The notes below the pieces were generated by a model, which was not told where the DNA came from, ran no database searches, and saw only the letters and a program-made list of their open reading frames with translations. A DNA stretch of 17,523 nt from CAYLHQ01 sp964628935. Its GTDB lineage: Bacteria; Acidobacteriota; Polarisedimenticolia; Polarisedimenticolales; DASRJG01. The stretch is from assembly GCA_964628935.1 (NCBI GenBank), contig CAZVOE010000062.1:1-17523 (forward strand), written 5' to 3'. Shown here piece after piece: positions 1-7,383 of this stretch; position 1 is the first letter of the stretch, and each line of letters begins with the position of its first letter. The translations under genes were made by a program, and so were the position numbers.

Positions 1-884
1 TCGTCGAACACCGCGGCCTTCGCCGCCACCACGACGCGATCGCCGAGTTCGAGATGGCCAATCACCCCCGACTGGCCCGCCATGGCGACGTGGGACCCGA
101 GACGCGTGCTCCCGGCGATTCCCGCCTGCGCCGCGAGCAGGCCCCCGGGCCCGATGCGAACGCCGTGGGCGACCATCACCAGATCGTCGATTTTCGTCCC
201 GGCGCCGATGACGGTGTCGTCGACCGCTCCTCGGTCGATCGCGGTGTTCGCGCCGATCTCGACATCGTCCTCGAGGACGACGCGTCCGACCTGCGGAATC
301 TTCCGGTGCGTTCCGTCCCGGGTGGCGAAGCCGAAGCCGTCCGCGCCGAGCACCGCTCCCGAGTGCACGATGCACCGCCTCCCGATGCGCGTTCGGGGAT
401 AGAGAACGACCCTCGCATGGAGCCGGGTGCCCTCTCCCAGCACGCACTCCTCCCCGACGGCGCAACCGGGACCGATCACCACCCGGTCCTCGATCTCGGT
501 GCCGTCGCCCACGACGGCGAACGCGGCGACCGAGACGTCCCGTCCCAGGCGGACCCCCGCGCCGATCCTCGCGTCCGGAGAGATGCCGGGGACGACCGCC
601 GGTTCGGGATGGAAGATCTCGAGGATTTCCGCGAGCGCGACGTAGGGATGCTCCGCGACCAGGAGATCCCGGCCGGCCAGTTCCACCCCCTCGCCGACGA
701 GGATCGCCCCGGCCCGGGTCGATTCCGCGGCCTTCCGATACCGCGGGTTCGTCAGGAAAGCGAGATGGCCTTCCTCCGCCCGCTCGAGGGTCGCGATCCC
801 CCGGATCTCCCGCTCGGGGTCGCCCGAGACACGTCCCCCGACACGGGCCGCGAGGTCGGCGAGCCGGAACACCCTGGCCTCCAC
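1..884 (-). CDS. lpxD: UDP-3-O-acylglucosamine N-acyltransferase LpxD (3' end outside window)
   Basis: LpxD adds the N-linked acyl chain to UDP-3-O-acylglucosamine, the third step of lipid A synthesis, in the cytoplasm using acyl-ACP. About 294 residues are visible of the roughly 340 usual for the family; the C-terminal end lies beyond the left edge. The N-terminal uridine-binding domain shows FLTNPRY (residues 44-50) and an HPYVALAEIL stretch (79-88). A left-handed beta-helix of hexapeptide repeats follows from about residue 105. The family signature is clear: GADGFGFA (180-187), KIPQVGRVV (195-203), EIGANTAIDRGA (209-220) and VAHGV (238-242), with His240 as the likely catalytic base. The GTG start at 884 has a GAGGAGA ribosome-binding site about 6 nt upstream; a second in-frame GTG at 872 is a weaker choice. 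It begins 20 nt after the skp stop codon, the classic skp-lpxD order. Confidence 0.95.
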   Translation of the reverse strand, partial: MEARVFRLADLAARVGGRVSGDPEREIRGIATLERAEEGHLAFLTNPRYRKAAESTRAGAILVGEGVELAGRDLLVAEHPYVALAEILEIFHPEPAVVPGISPDARIGAGVRLGRDVSVAAFAVVGDGTEIEDRVVIGPGCAVGEECVLGEGTRLHARVVLYPRTRIGRRCIVHSGAVLGADGFGFATRDGTHRKIPQVGRVVLEDDVEIGANTAIDRGAVDDTVIGAGTKIDDLVMVAHGVRIGPGGLLAAQAGIAGSTRLGSHVAMAGQSGVIGHLELGDRVVVAAKAAVFD

Positions 885-904
885 GGAGTCTCCTCGGCCT
901 CCGC

Positions 905-1447
905 CTAGGGGGCCTTCGGCGGCTCCGGCGGGGCGGCCGGAAGGACGGCGTTGAAGCGCTCGACGAGCATCGAGGTGACGTCGACGGAGGGCGCGGAGAA
1001 CGCGACGAGGCTCTTTTCGAGAATGATGTCGAAGCCTTCCTCCCGGGCGAACTGTTCGAGCACCCCCATGATCTGGTTCTGGAACTTCGAGAGGGCCTCG
1101 GTCGTCTCGAGCTGATCCTCGCGCTGCGCGGCCTCGACCGCACTGTTCAGTTCGAGCGACTTCTTCTGGGCCTGCTTTTCCAGCTCGGCCCGCTTCTCCG
1201 CGGAGAGCGACAGGCCTTGGGTCTGGAGCTGCGTCTGGAGATCGACGATCTCCTTCCGTTTGCGATCCAGCTCCGCCTGCTTCGCGTCCCGGTACTGGGT
1301 GATCTGCGCGGAGACTCGCTTCCCCTCCTCCGTCTCCTGGAGGAGACGGTTGGGGTCGAACACGCCGATCTTGGCGCCACCCGACTGGGCCAACACCGAC
1401 CCTCCGGCGAGGACGAGCACCAGGGGGAGAATCCATGCACGACGCAC
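905..1447 (-). CDS. skp: Periplasmic chaperone Skp/OmpH family
   Basis: This 180-residue protein is a Skp/OmpH-type periplasmic holdase that shields unfolded outer-membrane proteins on their way to BamA. The GTG start at 1447 follows an AAAGGAG ribosome-binding site by 7 nt and gives a clean signal peptide (RRAWILPLVLVLAGGSVLAQ, cleavage near residue 21). The mature part opens with the family strand KIGVFDPNRLLQET (26-39). A long charged coiled coil follows (about 40-135; the Skp tentacle helices), then a returning strand GFDIILEKSLVAF (138-150) and VDVTSMLVERFN (155-166). The tail is proline-rich (PAAPPEPPKAP). It lies 26 nt after the bamA stop and 20 nt before lpxD. An open frame runs far upstream on the same strand opposite bamA, but it is out of frame with bamA and is not part of this gene. 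Confidence 0.93.
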   Translation of the reverse strand: MRRAWILPLVLVLAGGSVLAQSGGAKIGVFDPNRLLQETEEGKRVSAQITQYRDAKQAELDRKRKEIVDLQTQLQTQGLSLSAEKRAELEKQAQKKSLELNSAVEAAQREDQLETTEALSKFQNQIMGVLEQFAREEGFDIILEKSLVAFSAPSVDVTSMLVERFNAVLPAAPPEPPKAP

Positions 1448-1473
1448 GAGAGAACTCCTTTCGAGGGCGCCGG

Positions 1474-4053
1474 TCAGAAACTGCGCCCGATGGAAAACGT
1501 GAAACCGCTCGTACGGTCCTCCGGCAGCTCCCGAAGGGGGACACCGTAGATCAGGCGGAGGGGAACGGGAAAGACCGGGATGTAAAATCGCGCTTCGACG
1601 CCCGCGGACGCTCGAAGCTCGTCGAATCCGAAGCTGTCGTCCTCGAACAGGACGTTCGCGGCGTCGACGAAAAGGGCGAGTTCGAACGGGCCGGCCACCG
1701 GAAGGACGTATTCCGCCTGGAGCAGGGCGTACCGGTTTCCGCCGACGTCGACGAGGTCGGCCCGGTTCACGAGTCCGTCGCCGTTCCGGTCGAAGTCGCT
1801 CGCGGGACGGCCGGTGGGATCCGCGGTCGTCTCGACGATTCGGCCGTACTCGTCGAGCTTGATGTAGCGCAGCGGGGTCACCGAACGCGTCTCGAAGATC
1901 CGGGGGCCTTGCGTGTCTCCGCCGAGCCAGAACCGGTCGAATCGCGGAATGCCCTCGACGTTCGCGGTGTTGTCGGCAGACCCCCCTTGCCACGGCCGGA
2001 TGTAACCCAATTCGCCGTGGAGTCCGAAGAACCCTCGGCCGAACGCCGGGTAGTACCCCGTGTAGAGGAGCCGGGGCCGGAGATAGTTCGTATCCCCGCG
2101 CAGCGGTCCTCCCGCGATCGTCAGGTCGGCGCCGACCGACCAGCCGCGGCTCGGCCGATACGGATCGTTGATCCGGTTCCAGGAATAGGTGGGGGTCACA
2201 CTCGCGATCCGGTTCTCGGCCTCGCTTCCGTCGAACGTGAATCCGGTCGAGCGCACGCGCTGGAGATCGTACCGCACGCCGACGCTCCCGAAGATCCCGA
2301 CCCGGCGACCGAGCGCGAGACCGGCCCCCTCGCTCGTCGACCGCTGGTTGGAGCCGTAGTCGACGTCCCGCTTGAAGATGCTCGCGCCGAAGAGATACGG
2401 GCGTCCGAGGAACCACGGCTCCTGGAACGACAGGACGTAGCGGTTCGCGCGCCCGCCGAGCTGGAGCGACACGGAGACGATCTGACCTCGGCCGAGGAAG
2501 TTCCGGGTCGAGTAGAACCCCGTGAAGAACGCTCCGTCCACCCCGCTGTACCCGCCGCCGATCTGGATCTCGTTCCGCCCCTTCTCCTCGCCGGGAACGG
2601 TGATCTCCACGCGATCGGTCCCCTCGACCGGCTCGATGATCAGGTTCTCCTTCTTCGTCTCGAAGTAGCCGAGCTGCGTCACCTTCGCGAGGGAGAGGTC
2701 GAGCAGGCTCCGGTTGAAGAGATCCCCCTCGGCGATCTGGAATTCGCGGCGAAGCACCCGGTCCTGCGTCGAGGTATTCCCGGTGAACTCGATGCGGGAG
2801 ACGAAGTAGGGCTTGTCCTCGTTGACGATGAGGCGGATGTCGGCGACCGTCTCCCCCGTCCGACGCGTCGTTTCCTCGCGGACGGTGGCGTAGGCATGGC
2901 CGCGATTTTCGTAGCCGAGCTGGATCTGCTTGACGGAGGAGTCGAGCAAGCTCTTGTTGAATACCTGCCCCTTGCGCAGGAAGACCCTCGCGAGGATCTG
3001 GTTCTCGTCGAAGACCTTGTTCCCCGAAACGGTCACGTCGCCGACCCGATACTGCGGCCCTTCGACCACCTCGACGGTCAAGTGGGCCCACCGCTTCACC
3101 TTGGGCTCTTCCTCCCGGGCCGCCTTGGCGGCCTTCTTCTCCGCCTTCTTCCTGGCCTTCTCCTCCTTCTTCGACAAGGCCCCGGCAGGCGGCGCGGGTT
3201 CCGGTTTCTCCACGGGCGGCAATTCCTCGATCTCCGGAACCGGCTTCGCGGCCTCCCCCTCTTTCACCTTCTCTCGGATCTCGACGACCGGAGGCCTCAT
3301 CTCCACGTCGAGGTAGCCGAGGTTCTTGTAAAGGTCCGAAAGTCCGCCGGCGTCGGCGTCCCATTTGGCGGGGTAGTAGAGCGCTTTCGACGAGAACGGC
3401 CAGTACCAGCGATGCGGTTTGGTGAGTTTCATCTTCCCGCGGAGCTGGCGATCGGAAAAGACGGTGTTCCCGACGAAGTCGATCTCCTTGATCTTCGTCT
3501 TGGCTCCCGGCCGGATCAGGAAGTGAACCCCCACCGACGTCTGGGTCGAGGCCTCGAGACGGGTCCTCACCACGGGATCGAGATAGCCCTTGGCCCCGAG
3601 AAGGTCGCGGATCGTCTGGGCCGCGTCGAAGAGGTCCTTTCGGTCGAGCGGCTTCCCGAGTTCGAGCGAGACCTTGCGTTCCTTGAGTCCGTCTTCGATC
3701 GCCGTCCGGGTGAGGACCTTGTTGTCCTCGTAGGTGACCGACGAGAGAATCTTTCTCTCCGTCACCTTGACGATCAGGACCTTCCCCCCGCCGGGGCCGT
3801 CCGCCGCCTCGATCGAGAGATCCTCGAAGACCCCGAGGTCCCACAGGCGGCGGAACTGGGTCTGCACCCGCCGGACGTCGTAAGGGTCTCCTTCCTCGAT
3901 CCCGAACGCCCTCGCGAACGCCTCGTCGGTCATGCGGACGAGGCCGACGACCTGGATGTCCTCGATCGTTCCGGTCTGGGCGCGAAGATCGCCGCGGGTC
4001 GCGAGCAGCACCGCCACGATCGCCGCGGCGACCCGTACTGGATGAACCTTCAT
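1474..4053 (-). CDS. bamA: Outer-membrane protein assembly factor BamA (5 POTRA domains plus beta-barrel)
   Basis: BamA is the Omp85 pore that folds and inserts beta-barrel proteins into the outer membrane. The ATG at 4053 gives 859 residues with a good signal peptide (MKVHPVRVAAAIVAVLL..., cleavage near LRAQ, residues 23-26); an in-frame GTG at 4086 would add 11 residues, and neither start has a strong ribosome-binding site. Five POTRA repeats are recognisable: from GTIEDIQVVG, ILSSVTYEDN, IKEIDFVGNTVF, VGDVTVSGNKVF and VSRIEFTGNTS. The barrel starts near EIQIGGGYSG and ends in Phe, as expected for an outer-membrane protein. Three things are unusual. A Lys/Glu/Pro-rich insert of about 60 residues (roughly 260-320) lies inside POTRA3. 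The loop-6 arginine motif reads R718-I-F rather than the usual RGF. A calcium-loop-like DRNGDGLVNRAD sits in the distal part of loop 6 (residues 755-767). Confidence 0.96.
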   Translation of the reverse strand: MKVHPVRVAAAIVAVLLATRGDLRAQTGTIEDIQVVGLVRMTDEAFARAFGIEEGDPYDVRRVQTQFRRLWDLGVFEDLSIEAADGPGGGKVLIVKVTERKILSSVTYEDNKVLTRTAIEDGLKERKVSLELGKPLDRKDLFDAAQTIRDLLGAKGYLDPVVRTRLEASTQTSVGVHFLIRPGAKTKIKEIDFVGNTVFSDRQLRGKMKLTKPHRWYWPFSSKALYYPAKWDADAGGLSDLYKNLGYLDVEMRPPVVEIREKVKEGEAAKPVPEIEELPPVEKPEPAPPAGALSKKEEKARKKAEKKAAKAAREEEPKVKRWAHLTVEVVEGPQYRVGDVTVSGNKVFDENQILARVFLRKGQVFNKSLLDSSVKQIQLGYENRGHAYATVREETTRRTGETVADIRLIVNEDKPYFVSRIEFTGNTSTQDRVLRREFQIAEGDLFNRSLLDLSLAKVTQLGYFETKKENLIIEPVEGTDRVEITVPGEEKGRNEIQIGGGYSGVDGAFFTGFYSTRNFLGRGQIVSVSLQLGGRANRYVLSFQEPWFLGRPYLFGASIFKRDVDYGSNQRSTSEGAGLALGRRVGIFGSVGVRYDLQRVRSTGFTFDGSEAENRIASVTPTYSWNRINDPYRPSRGWSVGADLTIAGGPLRGDTNYLRPRLLYTGYYPAFGRGFFGLHGELGYIRPWQGGSADNTANVEGIPRFDRFWLGGDTQGPRIFETRSVTPLRYIKLDEYGRIVETTADPTGRPASDFDRNGDGLVNRADLVDVGGNRYALLQAEYVLPVAGPFELALFVDAANVLFEDDSFGFDELRASAGVEARFYIPVFPVPLRLIYGVPLRELPEDRTSGFTFSIGRSF
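1756..1797 (-). other. Dockerin/EF-hand-like calcium-binding loop within bamA loop 6
   Basis: The residues DFDRNGDGLVNRAD match the dockerin-type calcium loop DxNxDGxxNxxD, with the family's hydrophobic residue following. The stretch lies just before VGGNRYALLQAEY, which corresponds to AVGGNAMAV in E. coli BamA, so it falls in the predicted cell-surface loop 6. The motif match is seen directly; metal binding is inferred. Confidence 0.5.
3091..3280 (-). other. Low-complexity charged/proline-rich insert in POTRA3 of bamA
   Basis: The encoded stretch begins after PPVVEIRE and ends at KVKRWAHLTVEVVEG. It consists of a Pro/Glu-rich part (VPEIEELPPVEKPEPAPP) followed by a Lys/Ala/Glu helix (EEKARKKAEKKAAKAA). 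The flanking sequences look like consecutive strands of POTRA3, so this is an insertion into the domain and not a linker between domains. It is predicted to lie in the periplasm. Confidence 0.6.
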
Positions 4054-4196
4054 CAGGGCAACGCCACCCATTCGCGGCCGGGACACACCCGCCGCCCGAA
4101 CCGCCCCCTCGCACGGTGCCGACCCGGGGCGGGCCCGGGAAGCGCGCCATTGTACTGCGCTCGGGTGGGGTGCGCCTCAGTCGACCGGCGTAGGGT
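4054..4196 (-). promoter_or_regulatory. clpC-bamA intergenic region with a possible internal promoter
   Basis: This 143-nt gap is the largest inside the minus-strand block. On the minus strand it contains TACAAT at 4154-4149, a 5/6 match to the sigma70 -10 hexamer and unusual in such GC-rich DNA. I find no convincing -35 box at 17 nt. Just downstream, 4139-4123 can form a 6-bp CCCGGG hairpin with a 5-nt loop; it has no T run, so a terminator is unlikely. The most I can infer is a possible separate promoter for bamA-skp-lpxD. Confidence 0.3.
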
Positions 4197-6629
4197 TCAC
4201 GGACCGGTCTGCGCCTCGACCGGACTCCGGAACGCGGGGCGGTCCTCCTGGAGGTACACCTCGACCGTGCCGGGAGACGCGCCGAGGGTGCCCCGGATGA
4301 GGGCCTCCGACAGCGGGTCCTCGATGAACCGCTGGATCGCCCGCCGGAGCGGTCGCGCCCCGTAGGATCGGTCCTGGCACGTCGTCCGCACGAGCCAGTC
4401 GCAGACCTCGTCGGAGACCTGGACCTGCACGTTCCGGTCGACGAGTCCCGCGTTCAGGCGCCGGATCAGGATGCGGGTGATTTGCCGCATCTGATCGTCC
4501 GTCAGCGCATCGAAGACCACGACGTCGTCGATCCGGTTGATGAACTCGGGGCTCAAGGTCCGCTTCATCTCCCCCATGACGAGGTCGCGGCGGTCCTTGA
4601 ACGCCTGGGCCTGGTCGGCGCTCTTGAATCCCAGCTTCCCGCCCGTTCGCGCGACGTGCTGGGATCCGATGTTCGAGGTCATCAGAACGATCGTGTTCTT
4701 GAAATCGACCGTTTCCCCGTAGGCGTCGGTGATGATCCCGTCCTCGAGGACCTGGAGGAGGATGTTGAGGATGTCGGGGTGGGCCTTTTCGATCTCGTCG
4801 AGCAGGATGACCGCGTAGGGCTTCCGCTTGATCCGCTCGGTGAGCTGCCCCCCCTCCTCGTGACCGACGTAACCGGGAGGCGAGCCGATCATCTTCGCGA
4901 TCGCGTGCTTTTCCATGTACTCGGACATGTCGAACCGGACGAGCGCCTTTTCGGAACCGAAAAGGAACTCGGCGAGTTGCCGCGCCACCTCGGTCTTCCC
5001 GACCCCCGTCGGGCCGAGGAAGATGAACGATCCGATCGGCCGGTTCGGGTTCTTGAGTCCGGCGCGCGAACGCCGGATCGCTCTCGAAAGCGCGGAAATC
5101 GCTTCCTCCTGCCCGACGATGTGTTCATGGAGGTGCTCCTCCATGTGGAGGAGCTTCTCGGCTTCCTCCTCCGCCACCGCCTGGACGGGGATGCCGGTCC
5201 AGCGGGCGATGACCTCCTCCACGTCCGGCCTCGTCACGTCGAGGATCCGGTTGGCCTCCTCCTCGTAACGCTGCTTGAGCTCCTCGTGCCTGCGCCGCAG
5301 GGTGACCTCCTTGTCGTGGAAGGCCACCGCCTCGTCGAAGTCTTTCCGGGCGAGCGCGTTTTTCATCCCGTCGACGGCGCGCCGCAGATCCTGCTCGACC
5401 TTCTTGATCTCCGAGAACGAGATCCGCTTGCCGAGCTTCACCCTCGCGCCCGCCTCGTCGAGCACGTCGATCGCCTTGTCGGGGAGGAACCGGTCGGTGA
5501 TGTACCGGTTCGACTGGTAGACGGCCGCGCGGAGCGCTTCGTCGTCGTAACGGACTCCGTGGAATCGCTCGTAGCGCTCCTTGACCCCCTCGAGGATGCG
5601 GCAGGACTCCTCCTCGGACGGCGGCCGGATCGTGATCGGCTGGAACCGGCGCACGAGGGCGCGGTCCTTCTCGATGTACTTGTGGTAGTCCCGCGGCGTG
5701 GTCGCGCCGATGCACTGGACCTCGCCCCGCGAGAGAGTCGGCTTGAGGATGTTCGCCGCGTCGAGCGACCCTTCCGCAGAACCGGCGCCGATCAGGGAGT
5801 GGATCTCGTCGATGAACATGATCACGTCGTCGGAAGCGGTGAGCTCCGCGATGATCCCCTTGAGCCGCTCCTCGAACTGTCCGCGGTACTTCGTCCCCGC
5901 GACGACGAGCGAAAGATCGAGGGCCAGAATCCGCTTCGAGAGGAGGGAGGGAGGCACCTCGCCGTCGACGATCCGGGTCGCGAGACCCTCGACGATCGCG
6001 GTCTTTCCGACCCCCGGTTCGCCGAGCAGCACCGGGTTGTTCTTCCGTCGCCGGGAGAGGACCTGGACCACCCTCTCGAGCTCCGTATCGCGCCCGATCA
6101 GGGGGTCGAAGACCCGTCGCTGCGCCATCTCCGAGAAATCCCGCGCGAACTCGTTGAGGAACGGCGTTTCCTTCTTCTTCTTCGGGAGGGCGCGGCGCTT
6201 GTAAATGTTGACCGCGTCCTCGCGGACGGCGAAGAGCCGCATTCCGCGCTCGGCGAGCATCCGGCCGGCGACGGAATCCTCGAGACGGAGGAGACCCAGA
6301 AGGAGGTGCTCCGTCCCGATGTGGGGATGCATCAGGCGCTCGGCCTCCTCCTCGCCGAACTGGAGAACCTTCTTCGTCTCTTCGCTGAACGGGATCTCCA
6401 CCGAAGTCGAGAGCTTCTCGCGCGCGGGACTGCGCCGTTCGAGTTCGGCCTGCAGCAGGTCCATCGAGACGTTCGCACGGGTGAAAAGCTCCCGCGTCGT
6501 CTCCTCCCCTTCCTTCAGGAGGCCGAGGAGGATGTGCTCGGTCCCGATGACCTTGCTTCCCTGCTGGCTCGCCTCGTAGCGGGCGAGGAAGAGGATCCGC
6601 TTGGCCTTCTCGGTGAATTTCTCGAACAT
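4197..6629 (-). CDS. clpC: ClpC-type AAA+ unfoldase, Clp protease ATP-binding subunit
   Basis: ClpC is a hexameric ATPase that unfolds proteins and feeds them to the ClpP protease. The 810-residue length is typical. The ATG at 6629 follows a strong AGGGGAGG ribosome-binding site. The N-terminal domain carries the doubled Clp-N repeat (GTEHILLGLL at 29-38 and GTEHLLLGLL at 105-114). D1 has Walker A GEPGVGKT (203-210) and Walker B MFIDE (271-275). A short UVR-like middle domain spans roughly 415-460, the length that separates ClpC from ClpB. D2 has Walker A GPTGVGKT (539-546) and Walker B ILLDE (608-612). The tripeptide LGF (666-668) is in the position of the ClpP-docking loop. It starts 16 nt after lolD. 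No clpP or McsA/McsB adaptor genes are in the window, and its position between lolD and bamA is not an obvious functional fit. Confidence 0.96.
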   Translation of the reverse strand: MFEKFTEKAKRILFLARYEASQQGSKVIGTEHILLGLLKEGEETTRELFTRANVSMDLLQAELERRSPAREKLSTSVEIPFSEETKKVLQFGEEEAERLMHPHIGTEHLLLGLLRLEDSVAGRMLAERGMRLFAVREDAVNIYKRRALPKKKKETPFLNEFARDFSEMAQRRVFDPLIGRDTELERVVQVLSRRRKNNPVLLGEPGVGKTAIVEGLATRIVDGEVPPSLLSKRILALDLSLVVAGTKYRGQFEERLKGIIAELTASDDVIMFIDEIHSLIGAGSAEGSLDAANILKPTLSRGEVQCIGATTPRDYHKYIEKDRALVRRFQPITIRPPSEEESCRILEGVKERYERFHGVRYDDEALRAAVYQSNRYITDRFLPDKAIDVLDEAGARVKLGKRISFSEIKKVEQDLRRAVDGMKNALARKDFDEAVAFHDKEVTLRRRHEELKQRYEEEANRILDVTRPDVEEVIARWTGIPVQAVAEEEAEKLLHMEEHLHEHIVGQEEAISALSRAIRRSRAGLKNPNRPIGSFIFLGPTGVGKTEVARQLAEFLFGSEKALVRFDMSEYMEKHAIAKMIGSPPGYVGHEEGGQLTERIKRKPYAVILLDEIEKAHPDILNILLQVLEDGIITDAYGETVDFKNTIVLMTSNIGSQHVARTGGKLGFKSADQAQAFKDRRDLVMGEMKRTLSPEFINRIDDVVVFDALTDDQMRQITRILIRRLNAGLVDRNVQVQVSDEVCDWLVRTTCQDRSYGARPLRRAIQRFIEDPLSEALIRGTLGASPGTVEVYLQEDRPAFRSPVEAQTGP

Positions 6630-6645
6630 GGAGAAGGGACCTCCC

Positions 6646-7383
6646 CTAGGATGCGGGGGCCGGGGTCGCCCCGGACCCGCCGCCATCAAAGTAAGCCCTT
6701 GCCTCGTGTTCGTCCAACCGCCTCAACTTGCCCTCGTCCATGCGCAAGATGCGGTCGCATCCCGCAGCGACTCTCCCGCTGTGGGTGGCGACGACGAGGG
6801 CGAATCCCCGCTCGGCCTGCAGTTCGCGCAGGAGCGCGAAGACGTGGGCGCCGGTCCCCGGGTCGAGGTTTCCCGTCGGCTCATCGGCGAGCAGGACCCT
6901 GGGACCGCCGGCGACCGCCCGGGCGATGGCGACCCGTTGCTGTTCGCCTCCCGAAAGTTGGCCTGGAAGGTGGTCGAGGCGACCGGAAAGGCCGAGCCGC
7001 TCGAGGGTCCGCTTCGCGGCTCCCTCCGGCCGCCGTCGCCCCACGTGGAAGGGCATTTCCACGTTCTCCACGGCGGTGAATTCCGGGAGGAGGTGATGGA
7101 ACTGGAAAACGAAACCGACCGCGCGGTTCCGGTAGGCCGCGGTCTCGGCCGGCGCGAGCGCGAGGATGTCCCTTCCCTCGAAGAGGACCGCCCCGCTCTG
7201 CGGCGCGTCGAGGGCTCCGAGGACGTGGAGGAGGGTCGATTTCCCCACCCCGGAATCCCCGACGACGGCGACCGCCTCGCCGGCGTGGACGGCGAGGTCG
7301 AGCTCCCGGAGGACTTCCACCCTCCGGACCGGTCCCTCGTACCACTTGACGACCTTCCGGGCTTCGAGAACGGGCTCATTCAT
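6646..7383 (-). CDS. lolD: Lipoprotein-releasing ABC transporter ATP-binding protein LolD
   Basis: LolD is the cytoplasmic ATPase that powers release of mature lipoproteins from the inner membrane towards the outer membrane. The 245-residue protein has Walker A GDSGVGKST (42-50), Q-loop Gln94, signature LSGGEQQR (143-150), Walker B VLLADE (163-168) and H-loop His201. The segment FQFHHLLPEFTAVENV (93-108) is characteristic of the LolD/MacB branch and, next to a LolC-type permease, supports LolD. The ATG at 7383 overlaps the lolC stop by 8 nt, so translation is probably coupled. The C-terminal tail (YFDGGGSGATPAPAS) is a low-complexity extension of no known role. Confidence 0.93.
   Translation of the reverse strand: MNEPVLEARKVVKWYEGPVRRVEVLRELDLAVHAGEAVAVVGDSGVGKSTLLHVLGALDAPQSGAVLFEGRDILALAPAETAAYRNRAVGFVFQFHHLLPEFTAVENVEMPFHVGRRRPEGAAKRTLERLGLSGRLDHLPGQLSGGEQQRVAIARAVAGGPRVLLADEPTGNLDPGTGAHVFALLRELQAERGFALVVATHSGRVAAGCDRILRMDEGKLRRLDEHEARAYFDGGGSGATPAPAS

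Noticed and set aside
905..4150. Skp as the end of a 1081-residue protein
   Set aside because: The upstream part is an out-of-frame read of bamA. A signal peptide with a good ribosome-binding site starts at 1447.
1435..4365. Plus-strand open frame of 976 codons opposite bamA and the end of clpC
   Set aside because: It lies antisense to well-matched genes, has an Arg/Glu/Asp/Leu-biased composition typical of the complement of GC-rich codons, and has no recognisable domain.
4482..7079. Plus-strand open frame of 865 codons opposite clpC and lolD
   Set aside because: It is a GC-rich antisense shadow: ClpC on the other strand matches its family over its full length.
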